From Pyrrhosoma nymphula (Eukaryota > Arthropoda > Insecta > Odonata > Coenagrionidae), in the NCBI GenBank assembly GCA_963573305.1, contig OY754335.1, positions 47,327,985 through 47,391,984 on the forward strand: 64,000 bases of DNA. The letters run 5' to 3'. Below, one piece after another: positions 44,158 through 55,759 of this stretch. The number at the start of each line of letters is the position of its first letter. Position 1 is the first letter of the stretch. The notes beneath the pieces were generated by a model. The model saw nothing but the letters and a program-made list of their open reading frames with translations. It was not told where the DNA came from and did not search any database. A program made the translations under genes and the position numbers.

Positions 44158-44989
44158 CCCTCGTAGTTCCGTAGAGAAGTAGCATTACATACTTTGATCC
44201 ATCGCCTCGTACAATTCTTAAATTTCCAAACATTCTCTCTTGAGAGAGTCTTGCCAAGAGGCCAGTGTCTGGGGGAACGGTATTTTTCTGCGGGGGTCAT
44301 CTGACTGCCTTTCATCCGAATGAACTGGTTCAAGGCCAAAATTATGAGCACACCCAGGGAGAGGAAATACGATCGTTTGATCTTCGTCGATGGAGAGGTG
44401 ACGTCGGCAACGGCATTGATGATTGAATCTAATATTCATGGTCGATGGTATTATACTGTATCTGAGAAAAAAGGTGCTACAGCCATGCCACGGTTCCAAT
44501 TTCAGGCATAGGATCAGTCCCCTTAAAATTTTTCCTTGTTACTTATTCCCGATAATTTTAAAAGGATTTTAACGGTAGCAAATTGTGACTTTATTCTGAT
44601 TAGTATTTGCATGGCGTCGTTCTCGTAGCGTCTCTTCGAAAATGCAACAAGCGAGCTCGTTCACGAGATTTTCAACCCTTTGGCCCGTGTTTGACTGTCA
44701 CAGGCTCTTATTAGCTTAATGGCTGTAGCACCATGCCTGTTGTTAAGTTGTGCTTGGGTAAAGTTCTCAGTGCGATCTCAGTATATCCCCTAGAGCGCCT
44801 CCTGAAGCATATGCACCTCAACGTCGACTGGAAGAATGGACAATCGATAGCAATGGAACACAAATGCACCAAATTCACTCAGAAATCATAATCCGTCTGG
44901 AATGGAATAATTTTTTTATTTTGAATTCCTCACTTTCGTATCTCCTCAGCGGGAGACTCACTCAAGTTATAATGATTTTAAATGTGGCA
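44158..44989. other. Unassigned flank of the LTR element
   Basis: The minus strand near 44158-44351 carries a frame (LNQFIRMKGSQMTPAEKYRS, then HWPLGKTLSRENVW) that would continue beyond the LTR insertion; no family recognised. Confidence 0.4.
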
Positions 44990-45612
44990 ATAACGTTTGA
45001 ATTTTGATTTAAAAAATATTCACGGTGTTACTAGTGAAGGAATCAGTCATATAGATTTTTTTGCTGCTTTAAGAATATTTCTACGGCGATTTCTATATGT
45101 TGATCTTAGACGATTGGCTAATGTGAATAATGAAAATATCCATTGTTTGAAATGCCACTGAGTAATTTACTCTCCACCGACTCATTCAAATACAAATGCT
45201 GAAGGAATCCATGAATCGGCTATTTATGAAAGAGCGTAGTTGATCAACATTTAACCCGAAGATCTCGAGTAACCTTAGGCAACGATGCTTTGAATTGAAG
45301 CGATTAAGTTTGAACTTCGATTGAAAAAATCTGTCCGTCGTTACTAGAGAAGTAATCAGTCGTATACATTTATTTTGTGGCTTTAAGCATACACTTTACG
45401 GCGATTTATATGTTTTTTCTTAGACGATTGACTATTTTAATTATTAAAAATATCGATTGTTGGAAATGCCACCGACCAATTAACTGTCCGTCGACTTCTT
45501 AGTTAAATAGAACTGCTGAAGAAATCCATGAATCGGGTATTATTATGAAACAGCATAGTTGATCAGCGTTTAACCCGAAGGTTACCAGGCACCTTGGGCA
45601 GCGATGGTATTG
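44990..45612. repeat. Tandem duplication, about 315-bp units
   Basis: Units 44990-45300 and 45301-45612 share a long ordered series ('aatcagtc.tata.a.tt', 'tacggcgatt', 'cttagacgattg', 'gaaatgccac', 'aatccatgaatcgg', 'catagttgatca.c.tttaacccgaag'). About three quarters alike by eye; non-coding. Confidence 0.75.
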
Positions 45613-46964
45613 GCGTGATGTCATGGTACTGCGCAATGCAACTCTAGAATAAGACCTCGCGCCGCGGGAACACCTCAGGCATTCACTTCATTAAACCCTC
45701 GAGCCGACCGTAATTTCAACACCTTCGCACCGTCACTCTCTTCTGGGCATAATACATCGTTTTGTTCCAGGAGAATGACGCGAGCCGCTAAATATCTCCG
45801 TGGACCGATGCAGAAATAGTGTGCCGAAGTACATGCAAAGCATTTCATTCACATTTCAGTATGATCTGGGTGAATAAAGGTAGACTAGAAACGCTCGATT
45901 CAGGTATGTCGTTATCCTCCCCTGGTTTGTTTGATTTTACTTTCGGAGTATATCCACTCATTTCGCAGAGAGGTGGAATGGCTGCGCTGAAGGCAGGAAG
46001 AACTAGAGCTCTTTCGGTGAACGGAGCTCGCCACAACCGGTCAATTGACAATTGATACAGTGCATCACGGGGAAAGTTAACTGGCGTGTGAAGGTTGAAG
46101 TTTGTGTGAAATTAAAGCACCAACAAACTTATGACCCTTTAGAATACTTAATCTAAGAGTAAGGGATTTAAAATGGGAAGTAGGGGTATTGGAAAAGGAA
46201 ATGAAATAAACTGCAAATTTACAGGTTCTTTGCATGGCATAAATTGCTATTTGCAGATATTCATTTGGCCATTGAAATTTTAAGCGTGTTTTTTTTATTT
46301 TTCTGCCTTTATAATTTCTGCTTTTTTATGATTTTCTTAATTTTTTGTTTCTTTTTCATTTTTTATAATTATTTTCATTATTTATATTTTTTCATTTTAA
46401 AGTACTTTCCTCATATTTACATACGCCCACCACATTGGAAGGAAAGCATGAACCATTTTTATCTTTACTGCAGGCAGCAAACGAATTTCTAAATCTGGGA
46501 AGAAAATTGAAAGACATGGGGAAAGATTTATAGGCAAGTGATCTGCTGTGGCAATGTATACGTGGTTGGATAATTGGGTAATTCCATGTTTTGTAGGCCA
46601 CCTATTTTTTAATCTTTTGACTAGGGGCTGAAGTTCTATAAATGGTTTGCAGGTTGTCTACATCGTGCATCTTTATATGCTCTCCCGTAGAATTGCGACT
46701 TTTGACCCGTCATGTGGATCCATTTGTCGAAGCATCTTTTCAGCATTGCTCTTCAATATGTTAGCTGTTTTTAGGATGTGAAGCTTACAAAAGCCATTTT
46801 GGGCATTGAAGATAAAAATTATTTTGGGAACCAAGAAAGGGTGGAGTAAAGCATCGGCATTAGCCCATTGTTAACCGAGGATGATAAGCGGCCCACAGCC
46901 TTGGCCCGCAGCTTAACGTCACATCCGACAGGCAGAATACCAAACTTATTTAATGTTACTTACT
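45613..46964. other. Unassigned
   Basis: 46260-46410 is a T-rich run. No domain, repeat family or RNA gene was recognised. Confidence 0.4.
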
Positions 46965-47105
46965 CTCAAGTTATTTAATGTTACCACCCAAGTAGGGATC
47001 GAGAATCCCTGAAAAACTCTGCCACTGCTGAGATTCGAACCGAGGTCCTCGAAGTATGATGTCAATTACTACCTCACTAACGTGTTCCCTTACTAATAGC
47101 TAAGT
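46965..47105 (-). repeat. tRNA-derived SINE fragment
   Basis: Minus strand: 'aacacgttagtgaggtagt' (A-box region, decayed), then CTCGGTTCGAATCTCAGC, which contains a perfect pol III B box (GGTTCGAATC), then SINE-like body text ('agtggcagagtttttcaggg'). No cloverleaf folds, so it is not a tRNA gene. Confidence 0.55.
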
Positions 47106-47659
47106 TTGGTCTTGGCAAACGATGCTATCGTACCTAAAATTATGGTAAAGATTTCTCCTCAACCCAAATGACCTAGCAAGTATAAAAAGATTTTAGTTTG
47201 TTTCTCCTACTTTGCAGAGTTTTCATCGTGCTTATTTCTCTCCAGCTTTTTGTAGGACTTCTTTGTTTGTCATTCTCTCTGTCGATTTGATTCTCATCAT
47301 TCTTCGGTAACAACACATCTCCATTTCTTCTAATCTTCTTTGACCTGCTGATGTCATTGTCCAGGCTTCACTGCCATATAAGAGAATGCTCCAAATATAT
47401 GTTATAATAAAATGCTTCCAGGCTTGTGTTACCAGCTGTCAGCAGACTCCTCTTTTGGTAGAATGCCTTTTTGCATGGGCTATTCTGCTCACAATGTCTT
47501 TCTTGCTTCTTCCATCACTGGTGATCCTGCTGCCCGGATAACAAAATTATTCCACCTGCGTAAGTTTTTACTGCCCCAGTTTAACGGTGATTCTGTCTTC
47601 ATGATTTCTTACACAAACAATAACCTTGGTTTTCTTAACATTAATCTTCAAGTTGTATT

Positions 47660-47795
47660 CATAATGAATAAAACACACTTTGTAATCTCCCACAGATTTA
47701 TTTCTGTAGAAATAAATTTGTGGAAGATTACTAAGTGTGTTTTATTTATTATGAATATCGACAACTTCCACCAGTTCCAGCCTGAAGCAATTATA
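47660..47795 (-). mobile_element. 136-bp palindromic insertion with 14-bp target duplication
   Basis: CTTCAAGTTGTATT occurs at 47646-47659 and 47796-47809, flanking the insert. The insert is mostly a long hairpin (arms about 47656-47705 and 47708-47758, containing AAAACACACTT and its complement). A 14-bp duplication suits a retroposition or PLE-type event rather than a DNA transposon. Confidence 0.75.
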
Positions 47796-48199
47796 CTTCA
47801 AGTTGTATTTATTCAGAGTTTTGTCCATACATTTCAGCAATCTCGTCGCATCTTCTCTCTTCTCAGCAAGAATTTCTATGTCATCAGCCAAGCGCAGCAT
47901 GCTGATTTTTCTCCATGCACTTTTATTCTTGTTTTTAATTTTTCCTTTATTTCATTTATGGCTTTTTAATGTAAACATTGAAGATCATTGGCGACAACGC
48001 ACATCCTTGCCGTTCTTTTTTCCTTACTTCTGCTTCCTCTGCATGGCTACCACACTTTATCACTGCAAGCTATTTCTCATACAGCATGCATATGGCTCTT
48101 CTGTGATTAAATAACACTCCTGTGCTCTTCAGTGTGGTCTGCACATCTGTTCCAGTCCACTCTGTCAAATGCTTTCTCTAGGTGATGAAGCAAATATAC

Positions 48200-48412
48200 A
48201 GCTCTCGCGAAAGCTTATGGCATTCGGTTATGTAGAAGAAGACGTCGCGGAGGGGTAAATTTTGTTGGAAGGGGTAGGGAAAAGGGACGTAGAGGAAAGC
48301 AAAGACATGGAATTTGTGCCATGCATGAGTTCATTTAAAAAAAAATGGAATTTGTATGACGCGGACCACACAAACGCCGCGCATCCGAACGCCATAAGCT
48401 TTCGCGAGAGCT
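48200..48412. mobile_element. Short TIR element inside the LINE RT
   Basis: Arms AGCTCTCGCGAAAGCTTATG (48200) and its inverse (ending 48412) extend to 28 bp with one mismatch. 213 bp, non-coding. Flanks ATATAC and ATATGT are similar but give no exact duplication. It lies between LINE blocks encoding KAFDRVDWN and FGFRKSRG. Confidence 0.75.
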
Positions 48413-50109
48413 ATATGTGGGTTTGAATCCTTTTCTTTATGATAATTCTGAGTCATAAATTAACTTCCCTCGTTCCCCTACTTTTTCTGAAACCGAATTG
48501 GTCTTCATACAGTAATTCTTACATATTATGTTCCATCCTCCTGTTGATGATTCTGGTCAGAATTTTTTATGCATGTGCTGTAAAGCTAATTGTTCTTAAG
48601 TCTTCGCATCTCTCGGCTCTTTTCTTATTATGGATGGGGATTATTACATTCTTTTTTAAAAGTCTGTTGGCATCTGCCCACTTGAATAAATGTCACATTA
48701 CAATCTGTATAGCTTATTCAGAGTCCTTACTCTTGGTTACTTATGGAACTCCGAGGGAATTTCATCAACTCCTGGCACCTTTCTCTCTCTCTCAAATCCT
48801 TTACTGCAGCATCAAATTCTGATCTTAATGTGGAGTACCCTTTTTCATCTCCGTCCACAGTGTCTTCATCCTCTATAATCCTGCTATTCAGTGCTTTGCC
48901 GCTGTAAAGTTTCTCCAGGTACTCGCTTCGCTTTGTCCTCACTTTAAACAAGATATCATTACCTTCATACTGTGTGGCATTACCTTTGATTGGATGTTCT
49001 TTAAATTAACTTTTTACCGTTCTGTAAGCAGCCTCAACTTCTCCCTAGAAGAGATTGGCTTCCACCTCTTTACATAAGTCTTTCATCCATTCTTCTCTGG
49101 CCTTTCTTGCTTTACGGCTAATCGCATTTCGTATTGTTTTATACATCTGCTGTCCTTTCTCGGTTTTCGAGTTGTTCTTTCTTCTTTCAATTATTAGGCC
49201 CATAGACCTCCTGTGTTATACATGCTTTCGATTCTCTGTTTTTCTCCTACCCACTTTCTCTTCGGCTGCATTAATATTGCCTTTCTTGATCTCTTGCCAT
49301 CTCTCTTCGATTGATCATGAATCGTTTCTTTCCTCTTCAGCTTGGTCTAAGGTACATCGATTGGCTTATCGGTGTTCTGTTTCCTTCAGTTTTTCAACCT
49401 GCCAGTGATTCTTCGTTGGTCTCTTCAGTTTTTTTTAAACTTAAACTGACATTTCATCATGATCAAATTATGGTCACTGTCGATACTCACTCCAGAGTAG
49501 CTCTTGTAGTCCTTTACTTGATTTCTAAATTGCAGTTTCACTGATATATAGTCTATTTTAAATCATCTTATGTCTTCTGGCTTTTTCCACATGTATCTTC
49601 TTCGCAGGTGGTTTACAAATAGTGTGTTTGTGACGACAAGACCATTTTGTACGTAGAACTCAATCAATCTCTCTCCCCTATCGTTACGTTTTCCCAAACC
49701 ATACCTCCCTACTGTCTTACCTTCTTAGCTTTCCCCTACAACAGCATTCCAGTCACAAAAAATAATTAAGTTTTCATCTCTTTTCACAATACTTTTTCAC
49801 AATACTACACCAGTGGTACAAGTATACATGCCTTTACATACAAGTATACCACTTTTCCTTAGGTTTTGTTTATAATCTAACCATAATTATCCCTTCACTG
49901 TATTGAAGATAGCTTTTCACTCGCATACCACTACTCTTCCTGAGTATTTTACCAACACCTGAGTTTCCATTCGTAGATCCAGAGTATATTATCCGGTAGC
50001 TGCCGCTCCAGAAGTCCCCTTCTTCGAATCATTTCATTTCGCTGACACCCAAAACATCCAGACACTTTTCAAGTTGTCCACAGCTCCGAAGCGATCTTAC
50101 GTTTCAGGT

Positions 50110-50958
50110 TAGGCTCGTGCGATGAGTCGATTAATCGAAGTCATCGACGATGATTTTCGTCATCGCGGTGCGATGACTGTAATCGATGACGATGAATGTC
50201 ATCGACCATCGATGCCGATGAGTCTTTGAGAATCAACGATGCCGATGAGTCGATGCGAATTATCGATGTCGATGAGAATCATCGATCCCGATAAGTCGAT
50301 GTGTTGATGCGAATCATTGATGTCGATGAGAACCATCGATGAGGATGATCGATATCCTTATATCACTAATTTTTCTTCTTTTTTTCCATTCATTTGAACG
50401 CCTTAGATCTAAAATGTATGTACAAAGTATAAGCACCCCAGCTATTGCGTCTTGAGGACGATGGCAGGGCCACTGGCACCCCAGCAGTGGGATGTTTGGA
50501 ATTCATGTTTTTCCTCAAGTTTGTGGTAGACTATACAGAAGTAGCGATCACGTTCCATCACAGTTAATACGCAGTAGCAGTGGTAGCATTGTATTCGTTG
50601 GTTGCACTGGCGCAGTTGGTAGCAGCGGTAGCAGCCTGAGCTAAATCGGCTAAATTCACCGAATTCACAGTCACAGTGGTTTCGATTATTTAGTCACAGG
50701 CTGTGATTGCTACTTTTCAGTATCGGTGATTCAATCACAGCTATATATCGCTCATCACTACTGTACAGTTCATCGAGAGTCATCGATCATTATAATTCAT
50801 CGATCATCAGCATTCATCGATCATCGACATTCATCGATAGTCATCGATCATCGTGTACACTCTATACGATGATCGATGACAGCCATCGTCATCGAAACAT
50901 TTCGATGAAATTTTTTCATCTAAATTCGATGACCAAAATCGGTCATCGCACAAGCCTA
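50110..50958. mobile_element. hAT-like element filled with ATCGATGA motifs
   Basis: TIRs TAGGCTCGTGCGATGA and (inverted) TAGGCTTGTGCGATGA match at 15 of 16, and an exact 8-bp duplication TTTCAGGT lies at 50102-50109 and 50959-50966. The first ~240 and last ~200 bases are crowded with CATCGATGA/TCGATG variants in both orientations; the middle (50360-50700) is ordinary and non-coding. It inserted in the first codons of the LINE endonuclease. Confidence 0.88.
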
Positions 50959-51030
50959 TTTCAGGTACCCATCCCAAAATGCTGCTTGGAAATAAAAATT
51001 GTTCAAACTGAAGCAACACTGGAAAGCATC

Positions 51031-52846
51031 TCGGGCGATACATATACATCGACGCTGCGCCATCAGTATCGGACGTTCTCCGTATCTTTTGAAATGGTGA
51101 GCGGGAAAGAAGACACTCTAAGTAATTTAATTATTACCCATATCGAATTGTCGTGGTGAGAACCCCTCCAGCGGTATATCGTTCGCTCTATACATAACAC
51201 ACCACGTATCGCATCGATATTTAAACAATGCCGTAGATTGACCAGCATGCATATAGACTTCCAAGTAAGTGCTATATATAAAAACTTAAAAAAATTATAA
51301 ATAAAGTATTAAATATTACACCAGAGCATCAAAACTGATAAAATTCTCTTCTTCGTCCAAATAAATCCTATAAAATAGAAATACACCCAAAGTCAAACTG
51401 ATTTTTGTCCATAAAAACAGGGTCTAGGAACCACTGTGCGTCGTAGAGTCAGGTATTTCAATTGAAAAATACTTTTTAAAGCCCTTTTAACGTAGTTTCA
51501 TTGATCTAAAAGGTTTTAAATTCGGAAAAAAGCACTTAAAAGGATACGTCAAATCTCTATCTCGGTCATCGAACGCATAAAATGCGTGTCACGTCGCGTT
51601 AATGGGCGTTTAATAAAACAGGCACAATCCGAATCCAAACTGAATCAAATTATTGTTTTGTAAATTCACAACCTAATCGAATAAAAAAAATGATTTTTCT
51701 CTCTCTATGTTTTCGTATGAAATAGCTAATAAAACGCAGGAGTAGGTAATTGGTCCGAGTGGTACTATTCGCGGAAAAAATTCAAATCGCGCCCTTCCTT
51801 TTTTTTGTCGTTCCGTTTTTAAGAAATTCAAATAACTTGAGTTCGAAATCATATAAAATTACGGGTTAGGAGTGTTTCCATGGTAATGCAAATGTTTTGC
51901 ATATGTCAACCTATAAGAAACATATAGTTATACTTTATTAGATATGTCCTTGAACTCCGTTGCTTTAACCGTTTAAAAGAGGTATCATCTGGGAATTTAA
52001 CCTCTCATGAAATTAATTCTTTGCATATAATACAATGATTGGATATTTCAACTGATGAAGATGTGATAAATATCTAGGTGTACTTTGCAGATCAGCGTGA
52101 GTAATAAAAGAGAAGATTGAAATAAATGCAATATAAAATAATGGTCAATGTAAGCTTGCCCCTCATAGAAAAAGCTCTACTGCCCTCATACCTTCAATCT
52201 TCAACCTTTCATAACAACGAAACTATGCATTTCCTCGGGGTGAAGAGTATATCTTAAGGGGGTCTAACTTCTCCACTTGATTTTTTAATGCTCCCTTTGG
52301 AGGGAAGAAGTCATCCTGATGGCCATCCGAATGAAGAGAGAAATGACTTAAACCTTATATGTCGCTTGTAGTTCATTTTGCATGATGAAAATATCAGTTT
52401 CAGGTAGGCCAAATCTGAAAATAACTGGTATTTTTGTCTTGAGAAAATGGAGAAAGTAAGCTGGGTAACCACAATTAAAACCTTTATATTGAGCGAGATC
52501 AAGACTAGGTAGTGCCTTAACTCAACCCAAAAGAGTAGCCTAACCCCTGTAGAGTGCAGAAGGCAAACGAAGAAGTGGTAAATGATGATAGTAAAATGGT
52601 GGCGAATATAAAAATGAAGGAGAAGAGGATGATGGAAGCATGGAGTGATGGAGTACTGAAGATTGTGAATGAAGAGAGAATGAGGAAGAAGAAGACAAAA
52701 GATAATGTGTACTTTGGTGGTCCTGAAAGGGAACAAAAATGATGAAAAGTTGAAGGGGGAAGAGCGTAACTGGGAAGGAGAGTTTAAAAATACCTTATAG
52801 GATAAGACGAAAAGCTAGGAATACCCCGATAATATTGTATCTAAAT
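51031..52846. other. Unassigned; one polar frame
   Basis: A purine-rich stretch at 52554-52745 gives a lysine/glutamate-rich frame on the plus strand (MQKANEEVVND...) with no recognised domain. The rest is AT-rich. Confidence 0.4.
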
Positions 52847-53015
52847 CATTGGCGGACTAAGGTCGTTGTTTTGCGGGGTGGGGGGATTGCTACTTTCCGG
52901 TAGTCCGGGAGGTATGGAATACTTTATGACCATCATTTTTCCTATTGTACTAGGAATTACGAAGGGGAGCGACCGCCACTCCCCCCCCCCCGCACCCTCT
53001 CTTAATTCGCCACTG
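52847..53015. mobile_element. hAT-like MITE (169 bp)
   Basis: Ends CATTGGCGGACTAAG and (inverted) CAGTGGCGAATTAAG, flanked by ATCTAAAT (52839-52846) and ATCTAAAC (53016-53023), 7 of 8 identical. Internal poly-C (52978-52991). Confidence 0.8.
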
Positions 53016-53640
53016 ATCTAAACGCGCCGAAAGTAAATGACAAAAATCGTAGCATTTTGGATAATTTTGCTGAACAAATTTCTCGCTATAGCGACGGTAA
53101 ATGGATCATTTTTTACTAAAAACAGGCCTTTCTACCTTGTGCCAATTTGCCTTATATTATGTTATTTAATCGCAGCAGAGGAAAAGCCTGCCTAATCATG
53201 TAGAATATTCTAGAATCTCATCGCTGTATTCGTCGGCACAATTCTCCTTCTAAACACCAAGGATTTTTGATACCATCCATGGCAAATGGGACACGGCTCA
53301 TTCATAACACCTGACTGCATTCGGAAACACAGCTACAATTGTTCGCTCACCATTTAATAAAAGATGTCTACGCACTAGCTCCACATGGAGTCGAAGGCCG
53401 TGAGGCGAACGGTCGACCGAGCATGTGCCAAATACGCATTCCTGCGAAGGTTACGAAACGCAAACCGCTCTGCCAGCACGCAATATTTTTTACCCAGCGA
53501 TGTTTACCAAGTCTCGCTGAATGAACAGGTCGGAACGGCAAGCATCCTTGGAGTGAGCGTGAAGACCATTTTGATTTCAAAGGCCTTCCTTGCCAGGTGT
53601 ACTCCTAATGAGAGAGCTGGGAGCGGTTTGGAGTGTTTAA
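53016..53640. other. Unassigned
   Basis: Short frames on both strands (53339-53675) overlap each other and show no domain. Confidence 0.4.
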
Positions 53641-54072
53641 AGGCCGTTTCACACGGCGAACAATCTTGTGAATGATCATTCGATCAATTTGCTAATTCAT
53701 TTAAATCGTGACCATTCAAAGCTCATATTTTATACGGTGAATTGAATCCCTGGATTTTCCTCGCTGAAAGGATGCGCAGTGGTACGCATGTCCGTAGCAG
53801 ACATCGATTCATGGGGGATTAACGATCGATCCTGCGGTTTCGGCGATCGGATTGGCTTGTTTACGTCGGGCGATAGTGCACAGGTCTATTCCTCCAAATT
53901 CATCACGCTATCATTCACGGGATCATGTGATAAAAATGAATTATGTTCTAATTTGGCTCGAACGAACATGCGCGTGATTTATCAACCTCGGAACCTTTCA
54001 CACGAGGCAAAATGTCATTCGCACATCATTCGAATAATCATTCGCAAGATTCTCTGCTGTGTTCAACGGTCT
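53641..54072. mobile_element. PIF/Harbinger-like MITE (TAA-flanked)
   Basis: TAA at 53638-53640 and 54073-54075. Arms begin AGGCCGTTTCACACGGCG and, inverted, AGACCGTTGAACACAGC, and go on through GAATCTTGYGAATGAT for about 45 bp. TWA target duplications are typical of PIF/Harbinger. No transposase. Confidence 0.75.
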
Positions 54073-54075
54073 TAA

Positions 54076-54479
54076 GTAGGTTCCACCACGACTGTTTCAG
54101 TCAAAATAAATACTAAATTCCACCCTTTCATTTGTTGGTTTAAAAATTTTGCTGTCAGTGGTGAGAAACATTTGCTATTAGAAAACAAAATTAAGTTACA
54201 ATGTATGCCAATAATTCGAAGAATATATTTTTAATGATCGCTTTTCTAGGGAGACTGTCTCAGGATTGACTTGGTGGAATCTTTCCATATTGAAAAGGGC
54301 CTCAGGCCTGGAGATGCTGCACAGCAGCGAATCCTGGGCCGTGAAATAAAATATTTAATGTGGAATAGCAGAGTTTTTGCCTCTCTTTTCAAGAACGCTT
54401 TTCTAGCGATGGGAGCATACTGCAGCGTCATTTAAATTGAATTGCCACATTTTGACTTCAATGTTTTAGTTATTTGCTT
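54076..54479. other. Unassigned
   Basis: Nothing recognised. Confidence 0.4.
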
Positions 54480-54625
54480 ATAACGATTAAAAGTAAAATT
54501 GTAAGGCACCAACATTTTATTTTTACTCGATCCCCTCGGAGAATTCGCTTCTTATGAATCCCCTGCCACACATCCTTGAGTTGACTTGCAAGGTATTATG
54601 TAGATGTAGGTGAACATTTTTTTTA
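54480..54625 (+). repeat. LINE family L-A tail
   Basis: Ends 'cccctgccacacatccttga..tgacttgcaaggtattatg' (split here) then TAGATGTAGGTGAA, matching the tails at 14600, 20900 and 25380. Only the end of the 3' UTR remains. Confidence 0.6.
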
Positions 54626-55759
54626 TCGAAAATGGCAGTTATATTATACATATAATACTATTTTTTGCCATATTTCACCCATTATTGCGTTTAACATTAC
54701 GTAATTTCAAGTTAATCTTTTTTAAAAATGCGCGGAAAGGTATCATTTTGTGTTTCATACCAAATATACGACATGTTTTTTCCTATAATTAACCAGTATA
54801 TAATTTTCATGACATTTCAGGTGGCTGGAGCGGTAAACGTAGGTCTTTGAGTTTACGCTTTAATAATTTTTCAAGTGGAAAAAAATTATTGGACCACATT
54901 TCAATTAAGGGCATCTGTTTATGCGTTGGAACTCATCATACAGGAAGTTAAGAACATGACACAAGAATTATATTTATTTATTTTTCCTTTTAAAGCACGT
55001 TATGACTTGAGTTTTCGGCGTGGTATTGGAAATTTAGACAAAATTATTTTGAAATATTTTTTTTCGAATATTGGACTCGGAATGACCCCTTGGTATTTGT
55101 TACGAACAATAATAATAATATGAAATGTATTATTTCGTGTTTTTAAGAAAATATGTACGTATATAATTGAACTATTACGAAATATATGTCATGTGCCATA
55201 ACGTGTTAAAATAGCATTGGATTGCCAAAAAAACAAATCGGTATGATGCACTTTTTCACTTTTATCTAAAGATATCACTAATGAGAACACGGATGCAAAG
55301 TTTCACGCAAATCTGTACATGAGCAAAAATCGCTCCAACCACCTTAAGTCAAAGTCCTTATACCTTGTTTATACTTTATGGTGCCACCACTTCAAGGGAA
55401 TGGAGCGAATTAGGGGGTCCGTGTGGGACTGGTTATGCTGGTTATGCGGGCGGCTCGGCGCGCCGCGGCGGAAGGAGTCGGGCTCTTGAGTCGTGGCGTT
55501 TGAATGAGTCACCGCCTTTTCGTCAGCTAGCGGCGGTCTGGCGTGATTCACGCTCTGATTCTCCGAGGAAGCAATTGGGACGAGGAGATGAGCTGAAGGG
55601 AGGAGCCGTGGAGGACAGGGGCAAGGTCCAAAACTCCCATGGCCGTAGTGCACAGGGCTGAATGAATGACTCCTTACGTTTATGGCATGTGTGCGTGTTG
55701 TTCATCTGCATATTTTTTTAAATCAAATTGCAAAACACTCATTTGATTATGAAGCATAT
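54626..55759. other. Unassigned; CpG-rich pocket 55380-55660
   Basis: 55440-55480 holds 'gggcggctcggcgcgccgcg', far richer in CpG than the surroundings. Frames of 94-98 codons overlap on both strands and show no domain. A promoter or CpG island is possible, but there is no direct sign. Confidence 0.35.

Larger units (their letters stand above)
47110..51030 (-). pseudogene. RTE-like LINE with APE endonuclease and RT, split by three insertions
   Basis: On the minus strand the parts run in order. Endonuclease start near 50970 (GMGT, stop, then NVRSLRSCGQLEKCLDVLGV), FWSGSYRIIYSGSTNGNSGV, DWNAVVGES, GRYGLGKRNDRGERLIEFYV, IDYISVK, SDHNLIMMKC. RT from about 48650 (RAERCEDLRTIS, LYEDQFGFRKSRGTR, KAFDRVDWNR, RQGCALSPMIFN), then YIWSILLYGSEAWTMTSAGQ and STERMTNKEVLQKAGEK near 47200. 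Many stops and shifts show that it is old. It is broken by a hAT-like element (50110-50958), a short TIR insertion (48200-48412) and a palindromic insertion (47660-47795). Remnants of the same family occur at 5515, 22905, 32925 and 60905. Confidence 0.85.

Noticed and set aside
46965..47105. Possible tRNA gene (B box GGTTCGAATC)
   Set aside because: No acceptor or anticodon stems form; SINE is the better reading.
47412..49544. Plus-strand frames of up to 185 codons
   Set aside because: Antisense shadows of the RTE-like LINE, which reads clearly on the minus strand.
50117..50360. Possible CRISPR-like or satellite array of ATCGATGA units
   Set aside because: Units have no fixed spacing or spacers and lie inside a TIR element of a eukaryotic genome.
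50707..51159. 150-codon frame rich in S, H, I and R
   Set aside because: Product of the ATCGATGA repeats in the hAT-like element plus LINE antisense.
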